Shown here one piece after another: positions 16,852 to 24,227 of a DNA stretch of 64,000 nt. The translations under genes and the position numbers were made by a program. This DNA comes from Candidatus Aenigmatarchaeota archaeon (GTDB lineage: Archaea > Aenigmatarchaeota > Aenigmatarchaeia > JACPZZ01): positions 141,940-205,939 of the forward strand of contig JACQNZ010000004.1 in the NCBI GenBank assembly GCA_016202815.1. Direction: 5' to 3'. Position 1 is the stretch's first letter; every line of letters begins with the position of its first letter. The notes beneath the pieces are model-generated. The model saw only the letters and a program-made list of their open reading frames with translations. It did not search any database and had not been told where the DNA came from.

Positions 16852-18146
16852 ACACGGCCAATCAATGATAACCCCTTCTTTCCCACGTCTGTCCTGTACA
16901 GCATGCCGTCGAAATAAACCCCTTTATTTTCTTTTCCTATCGCCGCATATGCCCTGCTTATCGCTTCTTGCAGGCTGTTTCCAAGCGCGGTCACGCCAAC
17001 GACACGCCCGCCCGACGTAATTATTTTCCCGTCCGGCCTTCTAGACGTTCCTGCATGGAATGGTATTACATCGTCCCTTTGCAGGTTGAATATCTCCCTG
17101 CCCAGATGGTTTTTGTAATCGTCTGACGGATAGCCTTGCGATGCCAATACGACCGTAACTGCGGATTGCGGAGACCATTTTGGTTTAATACGATTCAGAT
17201 TGCCTTCGTTTACGGCGTAACCTATGTCCAACAAACTTGATTGCAAAAGAGCCATCGCAGGCTGCGTTTCCGGATCTCCGCCGCGGCAGTTGTATTCCAA
17301 AAGGTATGGCTGCCCGTTTTTTATCATTATTCCAAAATACAAAATCCCTTTGTATTGTATGCCGTCCTGTTCCAACCCGTTCAGCGTGGGCATGACGATG
17401 TCGCGCATTATTTTGTCTTCCATTTCATCCGTGATTATCGGCGCGCGCGCATAGGCGCCCATGCCGCCGGTGTTGGGGCCCAAGTCGTTGTCGAAAATTT
17501 GTTTGTGGTCCTGCGTGTAGGGCAAAGGCAAAAACGCCGTGCCGTCAGTAAAGCCTATAAAAGACGCTTCCTGGCCTTCCATAAACTCTTGCATCAGCAG
17601 CCTGCCTCCCCAGCGGTTTTTGACCACTATTTCATCGACTGCGTTTTCCAGTTCTTTGCGGTTTCGGTAAACTATGACACCCTTGCCGGCGGCCAGGCCG
17701 TCGGCCTTGGCTACACCAACCCCATACGTGTGAAGCATGTAATCGCCAACGCTTAGCGCCTGTCCAATTGTGTATGCGGCGACCGACCTCGGATGCGGTA
17801 TTCCTTGGCGTTCCGCAAATTCGTTTGCAAAAATTTTGCTTCCTTCGAGCTGTGCAGCGGTTTGGTTCGGCCCGACTATTGGCAGTCCGTATTCCTGGAA
17901 CGAGTCCGCTATACCTAAAACCACCGGTAGATCAGGCCCGACGAACGTCATGCCTATTTTGTTGCTTCTTGCGAATTCTGTCAACCCTAAAATGTCATCG
18001 GGTTGTATCGCAATATTTTGAGCTATTTCCGCGGTTCCGGCATTACCTGATGCGACGAAAAGCTGGTCGTTGCCGTATAACTCCCGCCTTAATTTCCAGG
18101 CAATTGCATGCTCTCGCCCGCCGCTGCCGACGACCAGGACTTTCAT
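16848..18146 (-). CDS. purD: Phosphoribosylamine-glycine ligase (GAR synthetase)
   Basis: A 432-residue ATP-grasp enzyme joining phosphoribosylamine and glycine in purine synthesis. VLVVGSGGREHAIAW opens the protein. GPNQTAAQLEGSKIFANEF, VAKADGLAAGKGVIV (ATP-binding), LPLPYTQDHKQIFDNDLGPN, TGGMGAYARAP and LEYNCRGGDPETQ are family motifs. Length is typical. Its presence argues that this organism makes purines de novo, at least in part. No other pur gene is in the window. The stop overlaps the convergent MmgE/PrpD gene. Confidence 0.97.
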   Translation of the reverse strand: MKVLVVGSGGREHAIAWKLRRELYGNDQLFVASGNAGTAEIAQNIAIQPDDILGLTEFARSNKIGMTFVGPDLPVVLGIADSFQEYGLPIVGPNQTAAQLEGSKIFANEFAERQGIPHPRSVAAYTIGQALSVGDYMLHTYGVGVAKADGLAAGKGVIVYRNRKELENAVDEIVVKNRWGGRLLMQEFMEGQEASFIGFTDGTAFLPLPYTQDHKQIFDNDLGPNTGGMGAYARAPIITDEMEDKIMRDIVMPTLNGLEQDGIQYKGILYFGIMIKNGQPYLLEYNCRGGDPETQPAMALLQSSLLDIGYAVNEGNLNRIKPKWSPQSAVTVVLASQGYPSDDYKNHLGREIFNLQRDDVIPFHAGTSRRPDGKIITSGGRVVGVTALGNSLQEAISRAYAAIGKENKGVYFDGMLYRTDVGKKGLSLIGRV

Positions 18147-18235
18147 ACGGTTTTATCTGATGTCATAGGATTTAAGAGTTGTTTATCGGAACTTTGCAAT
18201 GGTACTGCTTAAAGAGTTTTATTTTCCTACGATAA

Positions 18236-19084
18236 TTGGTGTACAAAAAATTAGACACTTCGAAGGTGGAATTCAGCAAACGCGATAAATTTTTCGGAAT
18301 TAAAATTCCTAGATATTTGACACCGGAACTGGCTTATGAGACGGGTGTTCATATCGGAGACGGACATATGGGCATAAATATCAGACCGGACGGTTCTCAT
18401 TTATTTGCGATAATTTTTTCCGGTGATTGGACAGAAGAAAGATTATTTCATTACGAAGTAATTGCACCTTTAATTCACAGGCTCTATAATAAGCGATGTC
18501 ACATAACTGAAAGTACAAAGAACACAGTAAGGCTTAGCTATAAAAGTCAGGCCATTGCCACATTCAAAAATAGAGTTCTGGGACTTCCAGCCGGAAACAA
18601 AAAAGGCAGAATTAGGATACCCAATGTTATTATGAAATCATCTTTGAATGTCAAAATAGCTTGCCTAGCCGGTGTCGTCGATACCGATTTTTCGTTAACT
18701 TTCAAGAGGAATGGGACTTATCCCAGGTTATCCGCGTCTTTTCCGATAGAGTGTAAAGGGTTCGTTGATGACATAGAATCTATTTTACAAGAAGCTGGAA
18801 TAACAGTCACTATTTGTCTGTCCAATAGAATTGAAAAAAGACATGCCCCGCCAACATATTACAAAGAATATTCCATCAATATTAACGGAATCGGCAATTT
18901 GATCAAATGGGTCAATTTGGCCGGCTTTAAAAATCCTAAGCATTATAGTAAACTTTTAGTGTGGCGTAAATTCGGCAAGTGTTTAGGCCATACTACAACC
19001 GAAGAAAGGTTGGAATGCCTCAGTAGCTCAATGGCAGAGCGTTACACTGTTCCGGTTAAAATCCGTGCAGGACGAACTTGGTAA
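18236..19084 (+). CDS. LAGLIDADG homing endonuclease running into a tRNA gene
   Basis: A 282-residue protein (TTG 18236 or GTG 18239 start) with two LAGLIDADG helices: LAYETGVHIGDGHM (residues about 31-44) and IACLAGVVDTDFSLTF (about 140-155). Both catalytic acids (GDG and DTD) are kept, so it could act as a monomer cutting a long asymmetric site. The C-terminal WRKFGKCLGHTTTEERL follows the family end. The last 23 codons and the stop lie inside the tRNA-Asn gene that starts at 19017, and the stop overlaps the tRNA intron end. It is not inside an intron or an intein, but free-standing. Codon use is more A/T-rich than its neighbours, consistent with mobility. Confidence 0.88.
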   Translation: MVYKKLDTSKVEFSKRDKFFGIKIPRYLTPELAYETGVHIGDGHMGINIRPDGSHLFAIIFSGDWTEERLFHYEVIAPLIHRLYNKRCHITESTKNTVRLSYKSQAIATFKNRVLGLPAGNKKGRIRIPNVIMKSSLNVKIACLAGVVDTDFSLTFKRNGTYPRLSASFPIECKGFVDDIESILQEAGITVTICLSNRIEKRHAPPTYYKEYSININGIGNLIKWVNLAGFKNPKHYSKLLVWRKFGKCLGHTTTEERLECLSSSMAERYTVPVKIRAGRTW

Positions 19085-19119
19085 GGTAAAGGTTGTGAGT
19101 TCAATTCTCGCCTGAGGCT
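19017..19119 (+). tRNA. tRNA-Asn(GTT) with a 31-nt intron
   Basis: Acceptor GCCTCAG/CTGAGGC (19112-19118) is perfect. The D-arm is GCTC-AATGGCA-GAGC, and the T-arm GTGAG-TTCAATT-CTCGC has one G-U pair. The anticodon 5' stem is TTACA with loop CTGTT. The 3' stem GGTAA (19085-19089) lies downstream after an intron placed at about 19052-19082, giving the loop CTGTTAA that is standard for archaeal tRNA-Asn. One A31-G39 mismatch remains. The exact splice site is uncertain because a classical bulge-helix-bulge is not obvious. The 5' half overlaps the end of the homing endonuclease frame. CCA is not encoded. Confidence 0.75.
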
Positions 19120-19171
19120 TGTTTAAGATATAAGCCGTTTGTTACAATGAGGCATAAACGATAACTTTAAG

Positions 19172-19204
19172 TATCAATTGATAACATAAATTATCATATG
19201 ATAA
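19172..19204. promoter_or_regulatory. Two palindromic operator candidates before the MNT/HEPN pair
   Basis: TATCAATTGATA (19172-19183) and TTATCATATGATAA (19191-19204) are perfect palindromes sharing the TATCA half-site. Their centres are 20 bases apart, close to two helical turns. The second covers the ATG at 19198. The downstream protein has an N-terminal helix-turn-helix-like region, so autoregulation by that protein is the simplest reading. Confidence 0.65.
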
Positions 19205-19731
19205 GAAAAGATATCAAGGAAACAATCAGGGATTACTTTTTCGTAAATCCGAATGCAAAACTGAGGGTCAGGCGGATAGAGAGGACGTTGGAATTGCCGC
19301 TGCCTTCTGTGATCAAATATTGCAAGGAGTTGAAGGAAGAGGGTATACTAACGACAACAAAAACAGGCGACGTCGTCTTTTACACGTCTAACAGGGCGAA
19401 CGAGGGCTTCCTGATGGAGAAAAAACTTTTTAACCTGAAACAGATCCACGCATCTGGAATTGTCGGCTGTCTGAGGGACGAATTAAGCAACCCGGTTATA
19501 ATTTTGTTCGGCTCCTACTCGAAAGGGGAGGATACGGAAAACAGCGACATAGATTTATACCTGGAGACGCCTTCCAAAAAAGCCATCAGCTTCGAGAAAT
19601 TCGAAAAGGTTCTGCAAAGAAAGATACAGGTTTTCCGGCATAAAAACATCAGGGAGATAGGGAACATCGGTTTGGCAAACAACATAGTAAACGGCATTGT
19701 GCTTAACGGATTTATCGAGGTGTTCAAATGA
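19198..19731 (+). CDS. HTH plus minimal nucleotidyltransferase (MntA-like antitoxin candidate)
   Basis: A 177-residue protein. Residues 1-65 resemble a winged helix (KLRVRRIERTLELPLPSVIKYCKELKEEGIL). Residues 75-177 are a minimal nucleotidyltransferase (MNT). It contains FGSYSKGEDTENSDIDLYL, exactly the GS-x10-DxD motif of MntA, which AMPylates its HEPN toxin in type VII toxin-antitoxin systems. The following HEPN gene overlaps by 4 bases (ATGA). Two palindromes overlap its promoter and start, fitting autoregulation through the HTH part. It lies directly after tRNA-Asn, a common site for accessory insertions. Confidence 0.85.
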   Translation: MIRKDIKETIRDYFFVNPNAKLRVRRIERTLELPLPSVIKYCKELKEEGILTTTKTGDVVFYTSNRANEGFLMEKKLFNLKQIHASGIVGCLRDELSNPVIILFGSYSKGEDTENSDIDLYLETPSKKAISFEKFEKVLQRKIQVFRHKNIREIGNIGLANNIVNGIVLNGFIEVFK

Positions 19732-20144
19732 AAGAAAGCTCGTGGAACGATTGCATCGAAGAGAATACAGCGGTAAAAATTTCCCCGGATAAGGCAAGGG
19801 CAAAATCATTGGTTGAAACCGCCGGTGAAAGGATAAAACTAATAAGCGAAGTAAACGATAAAAACTGCAATTTCGTTTTCGAGGATTATTATACTTCAAT
19901 TATGGAAATGTTGCAGGCGATTGTTTTATCAAAGGGTTACAAGATAAGCAATCACGTTTGCCTTGGATATTATGTCAGGGATGTCCTTAAAAGAACTGAT
20001 TTGTACGCCTTTTTCGACGATGTAAGGTACAAACGAAATTCCCTGACCTATTATGGCAAAAGGATGGATTTTGAAACTGCCGTGCAGGCCATAGAAAAGT
20101 GCAAAAGAATAATCAAAGAAACTGAAAAAATATTCAAAGCGTAA
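19728..20144 (+). CDS. HEPN-domain protein (HepT-like toxin candidate) lacking the catalytic His
   Basis: A 138-residue all-alpha HEPN protein coupled to the MNT gene. HepT toxins carry an R-x4-H-x-Y RNase motif, in which the Tyr is AMPylated by MntA. Here the matching segment is RYKRNSLTYYGKR: the Arg and following Asn are kept, the His position is Tyr, and the next Tyr is kept. RN...YYG forms occur in other archaeal HEPN proteins. It is therefore either a subfamily with altered chemistry or a non-nuclease partner. It ends in a Lys-rich helix. Confidence 0.8.
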   Translation: MKESSWNDCIEENTAVKISPDKARAKSLVETAGERIKLISEVNDKNCNFVFEDYYTSIMEMLQAIVLSKGYKISNHVCLGYYVRDVLKRTDLYAFFDDVRYKRNSLTYYGKRMDFETAVQAIEKCKRIIKETEKIFKA

Positions 20145-20162
20145 AAAACTAATATACAACGC

Positions 20163-20193
20163 CGGTCAATACACTTCTTTGGGTTATTGACCG
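20163..20193. terminator. Hairpin after the HEPN gene
   Basis: CGGTCAATA (20163-20171) pairs perfectly with TATTGACCG (20185-20193) around a 13-base loop, 18 bases after the HEPN stop. It may end or stabilise the MNT/HEPN transcript. No strong T-run follows, so it is not a typical intrinsic terminator. Confidence 0.45.
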
Positions 20194-20272
20194 CTTTCTC
20201 CAGCCCGCCTGAGGTTATAAAAGTAGGGTGGGAGGCTCGCAGAATGCGTGAATTAATTAGTATCTTATCATT

Positions 20273-20881
20273 TTATGGGACTCGTAAAATGTGAAAAGTA
20301 ATGTTGTTACACCTATCGATACCTTTCCAATTTCTATTTCCCATATTTTTCCAATCTTCCAAACAATCCTGATAAAGCTGGGTGGCAGCTAGGGTACCGT
20401 TGAAACTTGTCTGATACTTGAATTCGGTGTTGTTGATAATTGTGGCTTGTAAGTTCATTCTTTGGTTGGTTCCTGCAAGCTCTGGTAGACTGGCAGTTTC
20501 TGTTGCTTTGTTGAGTTCTATCGCGTAGAACAATGAAGTGAAAAGGAAATCTTTCAGCTCCTTATTTGCTATTTTGCCATCCATCACACTTTTTTCCAAA
20601 TTAACTGTAATTAATTTACCGTACGTCGGTTTTCCTTTGCCTGTGGAATTCAGGTATTCAACAATGTTCTGAGTTAGTTTAAGATTCTTACGTAATTCTA
20701 TTATTAGACTATTCACATTCGATAGATGTTCATCAAAGTCTCTCTGTTCTTGTACTTGAATCTGGGCCGAGTATATCCACAGCGCAAACAGTATGCTTGA
20801 GATTGATAATAGTGCTGCCCAGTGTTTGTGAAACGTTCTTTTTAGATTTTCAATAAAAGAGTGATCTAAGGTGATACACAT
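20273..20881 (-). CDS. Single-membrane-segment protein of unknown function
   Basis: A 202-residue protein. After a short basic N-terminus (FIENLKRTFHKHW) comes one hydrophobic helix (AALLSISSILFALWIYSAQI). A long helical, coiled-coil-like part (QEQRDFDEHLSNVNSLIIELRKNLKLTQNI) follows, then a mixed domain with three cysteines overall and several N-x-S/T sites. Most of the protein is probably outside the cell. The C-terminus is FHILRVP. It resembles membrane-tethered accessory proteins often found near defence or toxin genes, but no family was recognised. Base composition is A/T-rich. Confidence 0.5.
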   Translation of the reverse strand: MCITLDHSFIENLKRTFHKHWAALLSISSILFALWIYSAQIQVQEQRDFDEHLSNVNSLIIELRKNLKLTQNIVEYLNSTGKGKPTYGKLITVNLEKSVMDGKIANKELKDFLFTSLFYAIELNKATETASLPELAGTNQRMNLQATIINNTEFKYQTSFNGTLAATQLYQDCLEDWKNMGNRNWKGIDRCNNITFHILRVP

Positions 20882-20965
20882 GCCTAAGAATTACTCTGCT
20901 GGGATAAAAAGTTATCTACAGCGAAGATATTTACAAATAGTGTGGTCTGAGGAAACGGAACCAGT

Positions 20966-21058
20966 TTAATGTTTCGCCAGTTCCTTAAGTAGCTCAATGT
21001 CTTTCTTGATGACCTTCTGGGCGTTGGTTCTTAATTTCTTGATCTGTTCTTTTGTCAT
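20966..21058 (-). CDS. 30-residue Lys-rich micro-ORF overlapping the Fic/Doc gene
   Basis: ATG 21058 overlaps the Fic/Doc stop (ATGA arrangement), and TAA is at 20966-20968. The peptide is highly basic and helical (starts MTKEQIKKLRTNAQ, ends LLKELAKH), with about nine lysines in 30 residues. Translational coupling to the toxin-like gene argues that it is expressed. It could be a minimal antitoxin or regulator. Classical Phd antitoxins are about 73 residues and usually lie upstream, so this would be atypical. Too short to assign. Confidence 0.45.
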   Translation of the reverse strand: MTKEQIKKLRTNAQKVIKKDIELLKELAKH

Positions 21059-21468
21059 TTGAAATTCTCCTGAATCCATTTTCTGATCTCTGCTTTATTA
21101 GCCTTCTTGTCAGCCACTTTGACTACAAAATCAACAGCCTTTTCGTAGTCCGGTTTCAACTCCAACCCATTCTGGAGCATCAAAGTTTTGGCCAGAACGT
21201 AGGCTGTGCGTTTGTTGCCGTCCCAAAAGTAGTGTCTGATGGCTATGTCTTCGAGAATGGTCGCACCCAAAGAAATCGGGTCAGCTTTCCTTTCTATCAT
21301 AGATAAGATTCTGTAAGCCAATGAATGCAGACCACCCTCATCGCGGACTCCGGGTTCGCCCCCTGACGGCAGATCTTTCTGGGTCGCGAAAATTATGTCG
21401 TTATGAATCTTTGTGATCTCTTGCACAAGAAGTTCTGTTTCCTCTTTTGTTACAACCATATTGATCAC
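21055..21468 (-). CDS. Fic/Doc family protein
   Basis: A 137-residue Doc-like protein. The Fic motif is IRHYFWDGNKRTAYVLA, matching HxFxDxNKR: His, Asn, Lys and Arg are all present. GVRDEGGLHSLAYRI is the Doc N-terminal signature. Doc proteins phosphorylate EF-Tu, while Fic proteins AMPylate. The central D-G-N-K-R mixes Fic (DGN) and Doc (NKR) features. The gene is not preceded by a recognisable Phd antitoxin; a 30-residue ORF overlaps its 3' end. Met4 is an alternative start. It lies in the accessory stretch near the MNT/HEPN module. Confidence 0.88.
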   Translation of the reverse strand: MINMVVTKEETELLVQEITKIHNDIIFATQKDLPSGGEPGVRDEGGLHSLAYRILSMIERKADPISLGATILEDIAIRHYFWDGNKRTAYVLAKTLMLQNGLELKPDYEKAVDFVVKVADKKANKAEIRKWIQENFK

Positions 21469-21550
21469 TAAATGTTAATTGGATCATACGTCAAATAAAA
21501 TCGCAATTGGGCCGCACCACCCGAACCAGTTGTCCATAGCGCGCCTGGGG

Positions 21551-22030
21551 TTAATTCATCAGAACTATCGAAAGATTCAATGTCGTCGCAAACGTTACCC
21601 ATATCAGGTACGGAACCATAAGCTTCCCAGCGGTTTTGGAAATTCCGTTGAATTTTTGGATGGTTACAAATATGGCAGCCCATAAAATTGTTATCTCCAG
21701 CAAGGCCAGAAAAGGGTTCTTTCCGCCGAAAAATATGATCGACCACAAAACATTCAATGTCAATTGAATGCCGAAGGTGTTGATGGCGTTTCTTACTTTT
21801 TTGTTTTTCCAGCCACGCGAAAACACCAAATACGCGGATATTCCCATTAAAGCGTAGAGTATCGTCCAGACCGGACCGAAAATCCAGTCGGGAGGGCTGA
21901 AATCCGGTTTATTTAAATCTTTGTACCAGGTGCCGATGGCCGATATTGTAAATATCGAACCTATCAGGCCTGCCACCTCGCACACTAAAACGAAAATTGC
22001 CAAGTTGAACGGGTTGAATTTTTCTTTCAT
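21551..22030 (-). CDS. tspO: TspO/MBR family membrane protein
   Basis: A 159-residue five-helix tryptophan-rich sensory protein/peripheral benzodiazepine receptor homologue, which binds porphyrins and related hydrophobic ligands. Conserved segments: WYKDLNKPDFSPPDWIFGPVWTILY (helix 1-2 loop), ALMGISAYLVF, GIQLTLNVLWSIIFFG and PYLIWVTFATTLNLSIV. Length is normal. No haem or carotenoid biosynthesis gene is nearby, so its ligand in this organism is unknown. Confidence 0.95.
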   Translation of the reverse strand: MKEKFNPFNLAIFVLVCEVAGLIGSIFTISAIGTWYKDLNKPDFSPPDWIFGPVWTILYALMGISAYLVFSRGWKNKKVRNAINTFGIQLTLNVLWSIIFFGGKNPFLALLEITILWAAIFVTIQKFNGISKTAGKLMVPYLIWVTFATTLNLSIVLMN

Positions 22031-22107
22031 CTTGATGTTTTGGAGCTTTGGGTTGATAACTTTTAATCTATCAAATTAATAAGTGTTGAAAGTATAGTAT
22101 TCCATGT

Positions 22108-22674
22108 ATGCTTGGGATCGAACAAGGGGTTTTGTTATTGGATAAAGAAGAAAAACTTCCTTTTGTCAGTGTAATTGATCTTGACGGCGAGGATGCAGAC
22201 CTTTCTACAAATTTCAGGAACATTTACGATGCGGAAGTCCCGATTGGCGGAACTGGAAAGGTTGACGACACGGAGCAGGTAAAGAAAATCAGGAAAATTT
22301 ACAGAATGGACGGCACGCTGATCGAAGAGGCCGCCGATTTAGAGGACGACGATGAAAAGGATCGCAGGAAAAAGGCGATCTCCAAACCTGCGTATTCGAG
22401 GCCAGATGATCCTTCGCAAACGATGCGGCAAGCCGAGAAACAAGGCCGCGCCGATTATCAGCCCAGAGCCGCGGAGACTATGGCCGCGCCAGCATCAGCG
22501 TTAAACCGCCAGGCCTATGTCTGCCTTCCGGGCAGCAAGAGCGCATGTGGGACGTGCCCTGTTTACAGCCTCATGTCAAGGCCGGGTGTGGCTGATCGGT
22601 TCAATGAGCTGAGGGCTGGACGACAGTTAAGCAAAGCGTCTTATCTTAGCCAGAGATCCGGCCTGCTGCGGTAA
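22108..22674 (+). CDS. Acidic and disordered protein of unknown function
   Basis: A 188-residue protein. The N-terminal 60 residues look folded (GVLLLDKEEKLPFVSVIDLDG). The middle is strongly acidic then basic and disordered (EEAADLEDDDEKDRRKKAI). The C-terminus carries a cysteine cluster, CLPGSKSACGTCP, that could bind metal or form disulfides, followed by a basic tail. No membrane segment or known family is visible. The next small ORF lies 37 bases downstream in the same direction. Confidence 0.55.
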   Translation: MLGIEQGVLLLDKEEKLPFVSVIDLDGEDADLSTNFRNIYDAEVPIGGTGKVDDTEQVKKIRKIYRMDGTLIEEAADLEDDDEKDRRKKAISKPAYSRPDDPSQTMRQAEKQGRADYQPRAAETMAAPASALNRQAYVCLPGSKSACGTCPVYSLMSRPGVADRFNELRAGRQLSKASYLSQRSGLLR

Positions 22675-22711
22675 TGCGATCAATTTTTATTATCGAGAAC
22701 AATAATATATT

Positions 22712-22870
22712 ATGGCTAATTTTAGAGACGCCGCGAGGCTCATAAGGGCAATACGCCTGCGTTCCCAGATCAGGCACTCCCACGAAAGCGCGAGATATCG
22801 TTTACATTTAGCAAAGCAAAGCCAGCCAGCGCCCATTTCATTACCAAAATGGCTGTTTATTGAAGAATGA
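22712..22870 (+). CDS. Small basic 52-residue protein
   Basis: An ATG-initiated frame between the acidic protein gene and tRNA-Pro. The peptide is rich in Arg and His (RDAARLIRAIRLRSQIRHSH) and likely forms an amphipathic basic helix, ending LPKWLFIEE. An A/T-rich promoter-like stretch (AATAATATATTATGG) immediately precedes it. It may be a nucleic-acid-binding small protein. Similarity to known families was not recognised. Confidence 0.4.
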   Translation: MANFRDAARLIRAIRLRSQIRHSHESARYRLHLAKQSQPAPISLPKWLFIEE

Positions 22871-22920
22871 CTTCTTTTTAAGGTATAGCGACGATTTAGG
22901 TTTTATCTGTGGCTGGAATG

Positions 22921-22936
22921 TATTTTAATTAAAATA
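22921..22936. promoter_or_regulatory. A/T palindrome upstream of tRNA-Pro
   Basis: TATTTTAATTAAAATA is a perfect 16-base palindrome lying 25-40 bases before the tRNA-Pro 5' end, the position of an archaeal TATA box. It most likely is the tRNA promoter. Confidence 0.55.
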
Positions 22937-22960
22937 TTATTGGCACGTTTCCAGTTCTGC

Positions 22961-23099
22961 GGGGTCGTGATGTAACCTGGTTTAGCATAGGAGCTTTGGG
23001 TGGCCCTTTCTTTCAGAAGAAAGCGCCAGCGGAAAGAAATTAAGTTGGCGGAAAGGCCAGAAAGAGCTTCATATGGGTGTTCAAATCACCCCGACCCCA
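22961..23099 (+). tRNA. tRNA-Pro(TGG) with a 64-nt intron
   Basis: Acceptor GGGGTCG/CGACCCC (23092-23098) with discriminator A at 23099. D-arm ATGT...GCAT. Anticodon stem GGAGC/GCTTC (23066-23070), loop TTTGGG plus A38 after splicing, giving anticodon TGG. T-arm GGGTG-TTCAAAT-CACCC. The intron at 23001-23064 is at the canonical 37/38 site. Its ends pair (TGGCC 23001-23005 with GGCCA 23055-23059), and TTT (anticodon loop) pairs AAA before the 3' site, giving a relaxed bulge-helix-bulge. It contains two internal hairpins. CCA is not encoded. The variable loop is only 4 bases. Confidence 0.93.
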
Positions 23100-23181
23100 T
23101 TGAAATGGAGTTCAAAGGGGCAATTGTAACCGATTCCATACCCGCGAAGTTCTTTTTACTAACAGAATCTAACAATATCAT

Positions 23182-24177
23182 ATGCAGCCTTTATTCGGCG
23201 TTGAAAAATACCCGCATAATTCGGCAGGGAGGAGGATGGTGACCAATGTTCCCATCGCACGTGTCGGCGAGACTGTGGGAAGCGTTGCCCGAAGGCTTTC
23301 CGTTGAAAGCAAAAATCTGGAAACAGTGGATTACATTTACGTGGTCGACAAACGCGGCCGGCTTGCCGGCGTGTTTTCGGTAAAATACCTTTTTTCAAAT
23401 TCCAGGAAAACCAGGGTGGACAGCCTGATGAAAACCAAGCTGATAACTGTTTCCCCGGAGACCAACCAGGAAAAGGTTTCCGACCTTGCCCTGATACATA
23501 AGATAAAGGACGTGCCCGTGACAAGCAGGGGAAAATTCCTGGGCGTTGTGCCGAACCACAAGATCATGGCCATACTCAACCGGTCTTTGCAGGAGGACAT
23601 ATTCCGCTTTGCCGGCATCCACAAATCGCATCTTGAATTCGAAAATACGCTCGAAGTCCCGTATTATAAAAGTATCGAGAGCCGTTTGCCGTGGCTGCTG
23701 GTGGGGCTTTTCGCGATAATGGCCACGGCCGTTTTCATCAATACGCTCGAAAAGACGCTGGAAAAGCACCTGATACTGGCGTTTTTCCTGCCTACGATAG
23801 TTTTTATGAGCGATGCGATAGGAACGCAGCTACAAACGCTCCTTGTCCGCGACATCGCGATACTCGGAAAAAATATACGGGTGTTCGATTATTTCACAAA
23901 ACAGATGCTTATATCAGCGGTGATAAGCGTTATCTCAGGGGCTGTCGTTTTCTCTGTTGTCGCGGTTTTCTGGAAGCAGGCTTTCATAGGTTCCGTGATC
24001 GCGGCGTCGATGATGATCTCTTTCATGTTTTCCGCATTTACAGCGATGTCCATAGTATACGGATTATACAGGATGGGATCGGATCCGGCTGTCGGCAGCG
24101 GGCCGATAGCTACTGTAGTTTCGGATGTCCTGACGATCGTTGTTTATTTCGCCGCAGCCACTGTGATGCTCGGATAA
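23182..24177 (+). CDS. MgtE-type Mg2+ channel/transporter
   Basis: A 331-residue MgtE-family protein. Residues 1-140 hold the CBS pair (YPHNSAGRRMVTNVPIARVG; DYIYVVDKRGRLAGVFSV; DVPVTSRGKFLGVV), which senses cytoplasmic Mg2+. Residues 165-331 hold five membrane helices with family signatures FMSDAIGTQLQTLLVRD and DPAVGSGPIATVVSDVL, the latter containing the conserved Asp of the ion pore. The N-terminal helical MgtE_N domain of full-length bacterial proteins is absent, so it is a short form. The start at 23182 is kept because the segment before Met19 matches CBS-family sequence. Confidence 0.92.
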   Translation: MQPLFGVEKYPHNSAGRRMVTNVPIARVGETVGSVARRLSVESKNLETVDYIYVVDKRGRLAGVFSVKYLFSNSRKTRVDSLMKTKLITVSPETNQEKVSDLALIHKIKDVPVTSRGKFLGVVPNHKIMAILNRSLQEDIFRFAGIHKSHLEFENTLEVPYYKSIESRLPWLLVGLFAIMATAVFINTLEKTLEKHLILAFFLPTIVFMSDAIGTQLQTLLVRDIAILGKNIRVFDYFTKQMLISAVISVISGAVVFSVVAVFWKQAFIGSVIAASMMISFMFSAFTAMSIVYGLYRMGSDPAVGSGPIATVVSDVLTIVVYFAAATVMLG

Positions 24178-24227
24178 GGGAATAAAAACTTATATGGCCA
24201 AAAAGCCAAGAAAATATAGGTGTTTTA

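Noticed and set aside
19052..19071. A possible alternative anticodon hairpin CGG-TTAAAAT-CCG in the tRNA-Asn intron
   Set aside because: Only 3 base pairs, and it would give anticodon AAA, not expected in archaea; the CTGTTAA loop fits tRNA-Asn.
23000..23242. An 80-codon frame on the plus strand between 23000 and 23242
   Set aside because: It covers the tRNA-Pro intron and 3' exon and the MgtE start; the tRNA fold explains the sequence.
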